From contig CAWAFX010000002.1 of NCBI GenBank assembly GCA_963781495.1, positions 1,240,001 through 1,304,000 on the forward strand: 64,000 nucleotides of DNA. The letters are read 5' to 3'. The position numbers were made by a program, and so were the translations under genes. This DNA is from Mayfieldus sp963781495. GTDB taxonomy: Bacteria > Actinomycetota > Thermoleophilia > Solirubrobacterales > 70-9. Of the stretch, positions 52,564-60,708 are shown in pieces. Position 1 is the first letter of the stretch. Every line of letters starts with the position of its first letter. The notes under the pieces were generated by a model. That model made no database searches. It was not told where the DNA came from and saw only the letters and a list, made by a program, of their open reading frames with translations.

Positions 52564-53142
52564 ATGTTTCCGCTCAACCTCCCCAATGTGCTGACCGTGC
52601 TGCGGATCCTCGCCGTGCCGGTGATCGTCGTCGCGCTTCTCGACGAGACGCCCAACGGCGACGCGCTGGCGGCCGGGGTCTTCGCGCTGGCCGCCCTGAC
52701 CGACGGCCTCGACGGCTACTTCGCCCGCTCGCGCGACGCGGTCACGACCTTCGGCAAGCTGATGGATCCGCTGGCCGACAAGCTTCTGATCGTCGCCGCC
52801 CTGGTCTCGCTTGTCTCGCTCGATCGCCTCGCCGCCTGGGTGGCGATGGTGATCATCGCCCGCGAGCTGGCGGTCACCGGGCTGCGGGCGGTCGCGGCCG
52901 AGCGGGGGATCGTGATCTCCGCCAGCTGGCTTGGGAAGGTGAAGACGATCCTCCAGGTCGCGGCGGTGTTCGCGCTCATCGCCGCCGACCCGGCACCGCT
53001 TTGGGTCGACGTGCTCGTCTACGTCGCCGTCGCGATGACGCTGATCAGCGGCGCCGACTACTTCTTCGGCCTGCGGCGGAAGCTCGCCGAGCACGAAGGA
53101 AAAGCGGCGAAGAAGAGAGCGGCGGAGACCGAGACCGGCTAG
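52564..53142 (+). CDS. pgsA: CDP-diacylglycerol-glycerol-3-phosphate 3-phosphatidyltransferase
   Basis: 192 residues, CDP-alcohol phosphatidyltransferase: DGLDGYFARSRDAVTTFGKL then MDPLADKLL carry the D-x2-DG-x2-AR-x8-G-x3-D-x3-D motif. Makes phosphatidylglycerophosphate. NLPNVLTVLRILAVPVIVV begins the chain. Converges with folE2, sharing CTAG at the stops. Confidence 0.9.
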   Translation: MFPLNLPNVLTVLRILAVPVIVVALLDETPNGDALAAGVFALAALTDGLDGYFARSRDAVTTFGKLMDPLADKLLIVAALVSLVSLDRLAAWVAMVIIARELAVTGLRAVAAERGIVISASWLGKVKTILQVAAVFALIAADPAPLWVDVLVYVAVAMTLISGADYFFGLRRKLAEHEGKAAKKRAAETETG

Positions 53143-54176
53143 AGACCCGGCTGCTCGAGCCACTCGCGCATCGTCAGGTGATGCGGCAGGTGCTCGCCGG
53201 TCGCCAGCTCCTGGCGCAGGTCGGAGGCGGTGCCGTAGCGCTCGGCGACCACGTTGTGGCGGTGGATCGTCTCCAGGTTTTCCTGCCGGGCCATCACGAA
53301 TGCCCCCTCGTGCAGGCCCGGGTAGGCCTCGATCACGCGGCGGATCATCTCCCGCGTGCAGTCCTCGACGAAGCGCGGCTGGGAGTGGGCCTTGGTGACG
53401 ACGGCCAGCTCGTCGGGCCGTTTCAGAAGCCCGTAGATCTCCGAGCTCATCGATTGCTCGACGATCTGCAGCAGGTCGCGGGCGTCGACGTCGGCGGGCC
53501 AGCCCTCGGGACAGCCGACGTAGAGGGTTCCGATCCCGCGCTGGTTGTGGGTCGCGATCGGGACCACGTCGATGACCCGCTCGATCTCCTCCGGGCCGAA
53601 TCCCTGCTCGGCGAGCCGCTCGCGGGCGAGGTCGGCGACCATCTCCTGGGCGCAGGGGCAGGCGGTCATGCCCTGGGCCTCGACCCCGCGCAGGGTTCGC
53701 AGGCCGCGCTCGGAGGCGATCGCGGTCCCGAAGAGCTTGTAGATCTCCTGCGTGCGCTTGCCGGACTCCGGCGTGACGACGATCTCCGGATAGCGTGCGG
53801 CGACGCTGACCTCCGAGCGCAGGCCGTCCTGGCGCTCGCGGATCCGCTCAGCGATATGGGCGGCCAGGGTCTCGGCCCGGAAGGCCTCCCCGAGTACGAC
53901 CTCGTCGATCGCCTCGCCGACGATCTCTTCGAAGCGGGACATGTGCACGCCGGCCTGCTGGGGGTTGAGATCGACGAAGCACTCCAGCTCGGCGTAGAAG
54001 AGCTGCTCGGCGCCGTTGGACTTGACTCGCAGCACCTTCTCGATCCCTGTTACGCCGACCCGCGAGAGGCTGACCTCGGTCGCCGGACGCCTTGCCTGGA
54101 CGTCGCTTGGAAGCTGGGAGATGGTGGTTTCGCTGCTGGCCACGGAATTGGAGGGTAGGGAATCGCGGTCGGGCAT
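53139..54176 (-). CDS. folE2: GTP cyclohydrolase FolE2 (MptA type)
   Basis: Makes 7,8-dihydroneopterin triphosphate, or a cyclic phosphate in archaeal relatives, for folate. 345 residues from ATG 54176. VSLSRVGVTG begins the conserved core; catalytic/metal residues in GMTACPCAQE and THNQRGIGTLYV. Unlike FolE1, this type uses various divalent metals and is often expressed under zinc limitation. GTG at 54143 would remove 11 residues and keep the core. Confidence 0.92.
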   Translation of the reverse strand: MPDRDSLPSNSVASSETTISQLPSDVQARRPATEVSLSRVGVTGIEKVLRVKSNGAEQLFYAELECFVDLNPQQAGVHMSRFEEIVGEAIDEVVLGEAFRAETLAAHIAERIRERQDGLRSEVSVAARYPEIVVTPESGKRTQEIYKLFGTAIASERGLRTLRGVEAQGMTACPCAQEMVADLARERLAEQGFGPEEIERVIDVVPIATHNQRGIGTLYVGCPEGWPADVDARDLLQIVEQSMSSEIYGLLKRPDELAVVTKAHSQPRFVEDCTREMIRRVIEAYPGLHEGAFVMARQENLETIHRHNVVAERYGTASDLRQELATGEHLPHHLTMREWLEQPGL

Positions 54177-55350
54177 ATACTCGGCGCCGGTTGCCGGGGG
54201 GGATCCGTCTCCCCGGCCTTGGCGTTTTGAGGGGACTGGATATATCGAGCAGCTAGGCACAGTTGCGGCGGAGAGCTCTTTCGACTCCGAGGAGCTTCGC
54301 GGCCTCAGCTCGCTGGGCCGCGACCAGGGCTATCTGACCTTTGAGCAGATCGCCGCCACCCTGGAGGAGGTAGACGTCTCCAAGGAGCAGGTCTCGCAGC
54401 TGCACGCGCACCTGATCGAGCACGGCGTCGACGTGATCGCCGAGGACGGCGTCAGCGCCTACAAGGAATCGAAGGTCGCCGAGAGCGGCGCCCGGCGCCG
54501 GCCCGAGCTCGACCTCACCGTCGAGCCGAGCCTCGACTCGCTGCGCCTGTATCTGCGTTCGATCGGCCGCGTCGAGCTGCTCACAGCCGGCCAGGAGGTG
54601 ATGCTGGCGAAGCGGATCGAGCGCGGCGACATGGTCGCCAAGCGGCAGATGGTCGAAGCCAACCTGAGGTTGGTCGTCTCGATCGCCAAGGGCTATCTCG
54701 GTCGCGGTTTGAGCTTCCTCGACCTGATCCAGGAAGGCTCGCTGGGTCTTATCCGCGCGGTGGAGAAGTTCGACTACCGGCGCGGCTACAAGTTCTCCAC
54801 CTACGCGACCTGGTGGATCCGCCAGGCGGTGACCAGGGCGATCGCCGACAAGGCGCGCACGATCCGGATCCCCGTGCACATGGTCGAGAAGCTGAACCGG
54901 GTCGCCCACGTCGAGCGCCAGCTGGTGCAGCGGCTGGGGCGCGAGCCCGAGCCGGAGGAGATCGCCGAGGAGCTGCGCTGGACGGTGCGCGACGTGCGCG
55001 ACATCCTCCGCGTTTCGCAGCTTCCGGTCTCGCTCGAGAAGCCGGTCGGCGACGAGGACGAATCCGAGCTCGGCGACTTCGTCGCCGACGACGGGGTCAG
55101 CGAGCCGTTCGAGGAGGCGAGCGAGCATCTGCAGCGCGAGGGGGTGCAGAAGGCGCTCAATGTGCTTCCCGACCGCGAGCGCCAGGTGATCGAGCTGCGC
55201 TACGGCCTCTGCGGGTTGGAGCCGCTGACCCTGGAGGAGGTCGGCCAGACCTTCGGCGTCACCCGCGAGCGGATCCGTCAGATCGAGAACAACACCCTGA
55301 AGAAGCTCAAGCAGCTTCCCGAGGCTCAGGTGCTGCGCGAAGCCGGCTAG
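54121..55350 (+). CDS. rpoD: primary RNA polymerase sigma factor (RpoD/SigA)
   Basis: Region 1.1-like (GYLTFEQIAATLEEVDVSKEQ), 1.2 (DSLRLYLRSIGRVELLTAGQEV), 2 (NLRLVVSIAKGYLGRGLSFLDLIQEG in part; YKFSTYATWWIRQAVTR), 3, and 4.2 with VTRERIRQIENNTLKKLKQL are canonical. The start is uncertain: ATG 54121 (409 residues) overlaps the divergent folE2, while the likely promoter and a GAGGGG ribosome site lie downstream of it; nine bases after that site the in-frame codon is ATC 54244 (368 residues). A TTG at 54148 is a third choice. Confidence 0.93.
   Translation: MVVSLLATELEGRESRSGIYSAPVAGGDPSPRPWRFEGTGYIEQLGTVAAESSFDSEELRGLSSLGRDQGYLTFEQIAATLEEVDVSKEQVSQLHAHLIEHGVDVIAEDGVSAYKESKVAESGARRRPELDLTVEPSLDSLRLYLRSIGRVELLTAGQEVMLAKRIERGDMVAKRQMVEANLRLVVSIAKGYLGRGLSFLDLIQEGSLGLIRAVEKFDYRRGYKFSTYATWWIRQAVTRAIADKARTIRIPVHMVEKLNRVAHVERQLVQRLGREPEPEEIAEELRWTVRDVRDILRVSQLPVSLEKPVGDEDESELGDFVADDGVSEPFEEASEHLQREGVQKALNVLPDRERQVIELRYGLCGLEPLTLEEVGQTFGVTRERIRQIENNTLKKLKQLPEAQVLREAG
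54193..54217 (+). other. hairpin in the rpoD leader region
   Basis: GCCGGGG, 11-base loop, CCCCGGC, followed by CTTGGCGTTTTG. Just downstream of a -10-like TATACT at 54176-54181. It may be a leader structure or early-coding stem, depending on the start. Confidence 0.4.
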
Positions 55351-55450
55351 CGCACGCCGGGGTAGGCTGGGGTCGTCGTGGGCCGATGGTGCCGGAGCCC
55401 GGCAGCTTTGCACCGACGCAGTCGGTTCCTGCCTGAGCTGAAACGACCAA

Positions 55451-55470
55451 CCTCCGATTCGGATCGGAGG
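55451..55470 (+). terminator. hairpin after rpoD
   Basis: CCTCCGAT-TCGG-ATCGGAGG, perfect eight-base-pair stem about 100 bases beyond the rpoD stop. Probable terminator though lacking a T run. Confidence 0.5.
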
Positions 55471-55538
55471 CGCGGCGTCCGGCGCCGTCGGCCCCTTTAT
55501 CTCCCCGCCGGAGCGGCTCTAATATCCCGACCGACCCC

Positions 55539-55620
55539 GGGGGAGTGCCTGAGCGGTCAAAAGGACGTGGCTGTAAACCACGCGGCTTTGCCTACGCAGG
55601 TTCGAATCCTGCCTCCCCCA
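55539..55620 (+). tRNA. tRNA-Tyr(GTA)
   Basis: Cloverleaf with long variable arm: acceptor GGGGGAG/CTCCCCC, anticodon stem CGTGG/CCACG around CTGTAAA (anticodon GTA), T arm GCAGGTTCGAATCCTGC. 82 bases, discriminator A, CCA not encoded. Confidence 0.97.
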
Positions 55621-55634
55621 TAGGAGCTCCGGGC

Positions 55635-57476
55635 TCAGGCCGTTCGCGGTGCACCGGCGATCGGCACCCGTTCCGGCCGCTTGCGCGGGCGCGGCTCTCG
55701 CGGCTCGCCGGCAGCGCTGCGGCCGACTCGGGCGAGACCGAGCGAGAGGATCGTGATCAGGGCGATCGCGATCGCCAGCACGACCAGCGGCGCGACTGTG
55801 GTCAACCAGCTTGGGACGCCCTTCTTCTGCTCGCGCTGCAGCAACTGCTTGTCCTTGACGAAAGCGCGGTCGAAGTGCGCCGGCGCGGCAACCTTGGACG
55901 CCGGGATCGCCGGGTCGGAGGGGAAGTAGATCGGCAGTCCGAGAACGCTGCGCCCGACCTGCATTCGCACCGTCGCCTTCCAGTCGTCGTTGACCGGGAT
56001 CGGCATCGTGGTGCGGTAGACGCCATCGCCACCGGCTTTCTGCAGCCGGTCGACGACGAGACCCCCGCCCTGCCAGGAGGTGACGTTGAGCCACTTCGCG
56101 TCGGCGGCGGCGGAGGCGGGATGGATCTTGACTCTGGCCGAGACCTCGCGACCCTGACCCGGTCCGACGTCGGTCAGACGCACGTCGGCGCCGTAGCCCT
56201 GTGGAACGGTGGTGACGAGGCCGTTGACCGTCAGGCCGGCGATCGCCAGCAGCGAGACCAGGAGCGCCGTCCGCGCGACCCGCACGCCCGGCAGCTCGCC
56301 GCGCAGCGCCATTCCCATCAGGGCGCCGAGGGTGCCGCCGGCGAGGCCGGCGATCGTCGCCACGATCGGTCCGGCGGGCAGCAGGTGCGAGTTCCAGGGC
56401 AGCGTGTAGACGAGATGCGTCCACCCGTACTCGGCCGCGAATCCGACAGTGCCGATCGCGGCCCCCGAGACGGCCCCGAGCAGGAAGGGGCGGCGGACGA
56501 AGGCAAGCGCCGCGAGCTCGACGCAGCCGGCCTCGACGAGGTAGAGCGGCAGCGCCGGCGTCGTCTGGCCGAAGACCTGATGGACGATCAGCGTCACGGC
56601 GCCGCGGACACCGATGAAGAAGACCGCAGCCGCCAGGGCGCCGCCGCGGCCGATCCAGATCCGGGCGCAGACCAGCGCCATAGCCGCCGCCAGGGCGATC
56701 AGCAGCGGCTGGAAGATCATCTGGAACTGGGGGACGCCGAAGTCGAACTCGCCCTGGAAGGTCGAAAGGCCGATCAGCAGCCCGCCCATCGCCATCGAGC
56801 GCTGCACGTAGGCGCGCCGGCCGACCGCCCCGGGGGCGTCGGGCCGGGCCCGCATTCCCTCGACGATCAACACGATCATCCCGATCAGGGTCAGGCCGGC
56901 GCCGCCGATCAGCATCAGGTGGGTCGGTCCCCAGAGGGTTACGTCCTGGCCGAAGAGGCGGTGCCACATGTCGTCGAGTGGGAAGCCGAGCAGGGCGAAG
57001 CCCGAGGTGGCCATCATCAGCACCCCTCCCAGGGAGGCATACCAGCCGCGGTTGATCCGCACCGCGGTGTCTGAGACCCGCTCCTTCGGCAGCGCCATCG
57101 CGATGAAGCCGGCCGAGAAGATCCCGAACAGCCCGCCGAGGATCAGATAGTGGGCCGGGTTGGCGAGCGGGCCGGGGTCGCGGCCCTGGTCGATATGCAG
57201 GGAGATGTCCCAGTACATCCCCAGCAGCGCAACCAGCAGCGAGACCATCGCCACTCCGAGCGGCAGCGCGGCCCAGCCCGGGAGGCCGGAGCGGCGCTCG
57301 GCGAAGGCCGCGGCGCGGGCGAGGTGGGTGCGGCGCCCGCTGCGGTGCCCCATGACCAGCCAGTAGAGGGCGGCGCTGGCGCTCAGCGCCATCGCGTTGG
57401 CGATCAGGATCTGGTCGAAGGCGGCGCCCCCCGCGGGTTTCGCGGCCGCGAGCACTGCAAGCGTCGGGATCGTCAT
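55635..57476 (-). CDS. polytopic membrane protein with conserved His motifs and extracytoplasmic beta domain
   Basis: 613 residues, about 13 helices up to residue 435, then a soluble region (about 440-545: REVSARVKIHPASAAADA, YRTTMPIPVNDDWKATVRM) reminiscent of FixH/YtkA-type beta domains, and one last helix (565-590). His-rich motifs at helix ends: DISLHIDQGRDPG, NPAHYLILGGLFG, DDMWHRLFGQDVTLWGPTHL. These resemble metal or heme sites, but no family name is certain. GGAGGAGG precedes the ATG. Divergent from the MerR gene. Confidence 0.75.
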   Translation of the reverse strand: MTIPTLAVLAAAKPAGGAAFDQILIANAMALSASAALYWLVMGHRSGRRTHLARAAAFAERRSGLPGWAALPLGVAMVSLLVALLGMYWDISLHIDQGRDPGPLANPAHYLILGGLFGIFSAGFIAMALPKERVSDTAVRINRGWYASLGGVLMMATSGFALLGFPLDDMWHRLFGQDVTLWGPTHLMLIGGAGLTLIGMIVLIVEGMRARPDAPGAVGRRAYVQRSMAMGGLLIGLSTFQGEFDFGVPQFQMIFQPLLIALAAAMALVCARIWIGRGGALAAAVFFIGVRGAVTLIVHQVFGQTTPALPLYLVEAGCVELAALAFVRRPFLLGAVSGAAIGTVGFAAEYGWTHLVYTLPWNSHLLPAGPIVATIAGLAGGTLGALMGMALRGELPGVRVARTALLVSLLAIAGLTVNGLVTTVPQGYGADVRLTDVGPGQGREVSARVKIHPASAAADAKWLNVTSWQGGGLVVDRLQKAGGDGVYRTTMPIPVNDDWKATVRMQVGRSVLGLPIYFPSDPAIPASKVAAPAHFDRAFVKDKQLLQREQKKGVPSWLTTVAPLVVLAIAIALITILSLGLARVGRSAAGEPREPRPRKRPERVPIAGAPRTA

Positions 57477-57524
57477 CCCGCCTCCTCCTCGTCCGCACCA
57501 GGGTGAAAGCTATTGCTCACTCGC

Positions 57525-57552
57525 CTATGTACCACGAAACGATGATACATAG
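57525..57552. promoter_or_regulatory. inverted repeat in the MerR/membrane-protein divergent region
   Basis: CTATGTA, 14 bases, TACATAG: a perfect seven-base dyad, with a third ATGTAC half-site at 57557-57562. A candidate operator for the adjacent MerR regulator; shared by both divergent genes. Confidence 0.55.
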
Positions 57553-57579
57553 ACAGATGTACAATTGGCGCCGGCACTT

Positions 57580-58371
57580 ATGGAATTGACGACGGATCGG
57601 ATGACGATCGACGAGCTGGCGCGGCGGACCGGGATGACGGTCCGCAACATCCGCGCCCACCAGTCGCGCGGCCTGCTGCCGGCGCCCGAGGTGGTTGGGC
57701 GAACCGGTTATTACAACCAGGATCACGCCGCCCGCCTCGAGCTGATCAAGGAGATGCAGGGCGACGGCTTCAACCTCGGCTCGATCAGCCGCCTGCTGGA
57801 GGGAGTCGGAGATTCGAGCAGCGAGATGCTCGACTTCGCCCGCGCCGTGCGGGCCCCGTTCGAGGACGAGTCGCCGGAGATCCTGCCCGCGGAGGAGATC
57901 GCAAAGCGCTGGGGGGGCGAGGCCGACCCGAAGCTCTTCGAGCGCGCCGAGCGGCTCGGGCTACTGCGTCCGCTGGGGGAGGGCAGCTACGAGGTGGTCA
58001 GTCCGCGGGTGCTTGCAGCCGGGGCCGAGCTGGCGGAGTTGGGGATCGGCCCGGACAAGGCGCTCGAGGTGGCGGCGAAGCTGCGCCGCCAGTCGCGCGA
58101 GGTGGCGCGCACCTTCATCGAGCTCTTCCTGGAGGCGATCTGGAAGCCGTTCGAGCAGGCCGGGCGGCCGGATGAGCAGTGGCCACGGGTCCAGGAGGCG
58201 CTCGAGCGGCTGCGTCCGCTCGCGTCGGAGGCGCTGCTGGCGATCTTCCAGATGGTGATGACCGAGGCGACCGAGAAGGCGTTCGGAAAGACGCTGGAGA
58301 AGGACCTGCAGTCGAAGGCCGCCCCGCGCCGTTCCCGGCGCCGCCGCACAAGTCGGCCCCGGCGCCGCTAA
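57580..58371 (+). CDS. MerR family transcriptional regulator
   Basis: 263 residues from ATG 57580. Winged helix MTIDELARRTGMTVRNIRAHQSRGLLP, YYNQDHAARLELIKEMQ. The long C-terminal region (about 90-235) has helical segments LAELGIGPDKALEVAAKLR and ARTFIELFLEAIWKPFEQ, and a Lys/Arg tail. Effector not visible; no Cys metal motif. Probably controls the divergent membrane protein. Confidence 0.88.
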   Translation: MELTTDRMTIDELARRTGMTVRNIRAHQSRGLLPAPEVVGRTGYYNQDHAARLELIKEMQGDGFNLGSISRLLEGVGDSSSEMLDFARAVRAPFEDESPEILPAEEIAKRWGGEADPKLFERAERLGLLRPLGEGSYEVVSPRVLAAGAELAELGIGPDKALEVAAKLRRQSREVARTFIELFLEAIWKPFEQAGRPDEQWPRVQEALERLRPLASEALLAIFQMVMTEATEKAFGKTLEKDLQSKAAPRRSRRRRTSRPRRR

Positions 58372-58383
58372 ATTGGGCGTCCC

Positions 58384-58456
<73 letters not shown>

Positions 58457-58525
58457 TGATTGCTGTGCATCCGCCCGCTGGCGCCTAGCGCCCGGTGGGC
58501 AGAGGCGAGCGGCTACGGTGTCGCG

Positions 58526-59605
58526 ATGGCACCGGCCAGGGTGACGCAGGGGCGGCCCGGGGCGCCAGCCCTCAGCTTCAGCGGCTGCGACCGGCTCTCG
58601 CTGCTCGCGGATGAGTGGGATCAGCTCTGCCGGCGCCTCGACGCGCCTCCCTTCCTGCGCCCGGGTTTCTTCGCCGCCTGGTGGGAGGCGTTCGGATCGG
58701 GTTCGCCCGAGCTGCTGGTCGCCCGCCGCGGCGAGCGGCTGGTCGGCGCGCTGCCGCTGATGCGCGAAGCCGAAGCACTCGTCTCGCCCACCAACTGGCA
58801 CAGCCCGGGCTTCGCCGCGGTCGCCGAGGACGGGGCCGTCGAGGCCGGGCTGCTGGCCGAGGCGCGCCGGCGCGCCGGGACGCGGCTCGATCTCGGCTTT
58901 CTGTCCGGCGCGGCGGCCGAGCGGGTTGCCGCCGCTGCCGTCGGCGCGGGCTGGCAGGTCATCGCCCGCACCGTGGAACAGGTCGCCCGGATCGAGGTCG
59001 ACCCCGACCGGCAGGCCTTCGAACGGCGCCTGCCGGCTCCCCGCCGGACCGAGCTCGAGCGCGGCCTCGGGCGGCTGACGCAGGCCGGATCCTGGGAGTT
59101 CGAGCGCCACGACGGCGGCGAGCGGCTGGCGGAGCTGCTGGCGGAGGGCTTCGAGCTCGAAGCCGCCGGCTGGCGGCGGGGCACCGCGGTGCCGGTCGTC
59201 GCCGATCTGGCTGCCCGCGGCTTCTACCGCCGGCTCGCCGAATGGGCCGCCGAGCAGGATCGGCTCTGGCTCTGCTTCTTGCGCCTCGACGGCAGGGCGA
59301 TCGCCTTCGCCTACTGCCTCGCCGGTCCGCAGACGCTCTACGTGCACAAGGTCGGCCGCGACCCGTCCTGCGCCGACTGCCGTCCCGGCCTCGTGCTCGC
59401 GCGCGAGACGATCGCCGCGGCGGCCGAGGCCGGCCTCGGCGGCTACGAATATCTCGGCGACCACGATCCCGCCAAGCTGCTCTGGGCCGAGCGGCTGCTC
59501 GACCGCCGCCGGGTGCAGGCCTTTCCCCGCGGCCCATCCGGAGTCGCCCGCTACCTGGCCTGGCGCTACGGGCGCCCGCTCGCGAAGCGGGCCCTGCGGC
59601 GATGA
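58526..59605 (+). CDS. GNAT-fold acetyltransferase (FemAB/BioF2-like)
   Basis: 359 residues from ATG 58526. Two GNAT-like halves as in the CelD/BioF2-like group: SLLADEWDQLCRRLDAPPFLRPGFFAAWWEAFG with ARRGERLVGALPL, then DRLWLCFLRLDGRAIAFAYCLAG and LYVHKVGRDPSCADCRPGLVLARE. Relatives act in polysaccharide or cell-wall modification. Overlaps the aminotransferase gene (ATGA), so the pair should work together. Confidence 0.8.
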   Translation: MAPARVTQGRPGAPALSFSGCDRLSLLADEWDQLCRRLDAPPFLRPGFFAAWWEAFGSGSPELLVARRGERLVGALPLMREAEALVSPTNWHSPGFAAVAEDGAVEAGLLAEARRRAGTRLDLGFLSGAAAERVAAAAVGAGWQVIARTVEQVARIEVDPDRQAFERRLPAPRRTELERGLGRLTQAGSWEFERHDGGERLAELLAEGFELEAAGWRRGTAVPVVADLAARGFYRRLAEWAAEQDRLWLCFLRLDGRAIAFAYCLAGPQTLYVHKVGRDPSCADCRPGLVLARETIAAAAEAGLGGYEYLGDHDPAKLLWAERLLDRRRVQAFPRGPSGVARYLAWRYGRPLAKRALRR

Positions 59606-60687
59606 GCCCCGGAGTGCTTGGGGATCGGGCGACGATCTCGCCCGCCGCCCTCTCGCCGCGGCGGCGCCCGCCTCCCTTTCCCCTCCGGGAGCCCGGCTCG
59701 ATCCTGTCATCGCGCGGCCGCCACTCGCTCTACCTGGGCCTGAAGGCGCTCGGGATCGGCGCCGGCGACGAGTTGCTGGTGCCCGCCTATCACCACGGGT
59801 CGGAGGTCGAGGCCGTGCTCGCGACCGGAGCCGACTGCCGTTTCTACGGCGGCCGTCCTGACCTGGCGCCCGATCCCGATCAGCTGGAGGCACTGCTCGG
59901 CCCCCGGGTCCGCGGCCTGCATCTGACCCACTTCATCGGCTTCGGACAGGACTCCGAGCGCTGGCGGCAATGGTGCAGCGAGCGCGGGCTGCTGCTGATC
60001 GAGGACGCGGCCCAGTCCTGGCTGGCCAGTGGCCCCGAGGGCCCACTCGGCTCGCTCGGCGACCTGGCGATCTTTTGCCTCTACAAGTCGGTCGGCGTCC
60101 CCGACGGCGCCGCCCTGGTCTGCCGCGCCGCGCTGCAGGTGGAGCAGAACCCGTCCGCCAGCGGCCTCGTCGGTGCTACGAAGCCGGCGATCCTCTGGGC
60201 CGCGCAGCGGCGACTCGTGCCGGCCCGGATTGCGCTGCGCAGGCCGCCGCCGGACGCGGCGAACTTCGACGTCGCGGCCGAGTTCTCGCTCGGCGACGCG
60301 ATCTCACGTCCCTCCCTGGCCACCCTGCGACTGCTGCCGCACTTCGACTACGAGCGGGCCCGAAGCCGCCGCCGCCGCAACTATCTTCGCCTGCTGGAGG
60401 CGCTGGGCGAGCGCGTCCCGAAGCCCTTCGCGCAGCTGCCGCCGGGCGCCTCTCCATTCCTGTTCCCGGTCCAGGTCGAGGACAAGGCCGGCTGTCTGGC
60501 CCACCTGAGGGCGGCGCGGGTCAAGGGGGTCGATTTCTGGGCGGTGCCGCACCCGGCACTGGACGCGGACCGCTTTCCGGACCTGGTCGAGCGAAGGGCG
60601 ACGACGGTCGGCCTGCCGGCGCACCAGGAGCTCAGCGTCGCCGACGTCGACCAGATCGCCCGGGCCGGGGCGAGCTGGCGCGACTAG
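59602..60687 (+). CDS. DegT/DnrJ/EryC1/StrS aminotransferase-like protein
   Basis: 361 residues, PLP fold: SSRGRHSLYLGLKALGIGAGDELLVPAYHHGSEVEAVLATG, IEDAAQSWLA, and CLYKSVGVPDGAALV with the probable PLP Lys. Makes an amino sugar or similar in relatives. Pairs with the GNAT gene. Confidence 0.83.
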   Translation: MSPGVLGDRATISPAALSPRRRPPPFPLREPGSILSSRGRHSLYLGLKALGIGAGDELLVPAYHHGSEVEAVLATGADCRFYGGRPDLAPDPDQLEALLGPRVRGLHLTHFIGFGQDSERWRQWCSERGLLLIEDAAQSWLASGPEGPLGSLGDLAIFCLYKSVGVPDGAALVCRAALQVEQNPSASGLVGATKPAILWAAQRRLVPARIALRRPPPDAANFDVAAEFSLGDAISRPSLATLRLLPHFDYERARSRRRRNYLRLLEALGERVPKPFAQLPPGASPFLFPVQVEDKAGCLAHLRAARVKGVDFWAVPHPALDADRFPDLVERRATTVGLPAHQELSVADVDQIARAGASWRD

Positions 60688-60708
60688 TGCTCTAAAGTTC
60701 TATTTAAC

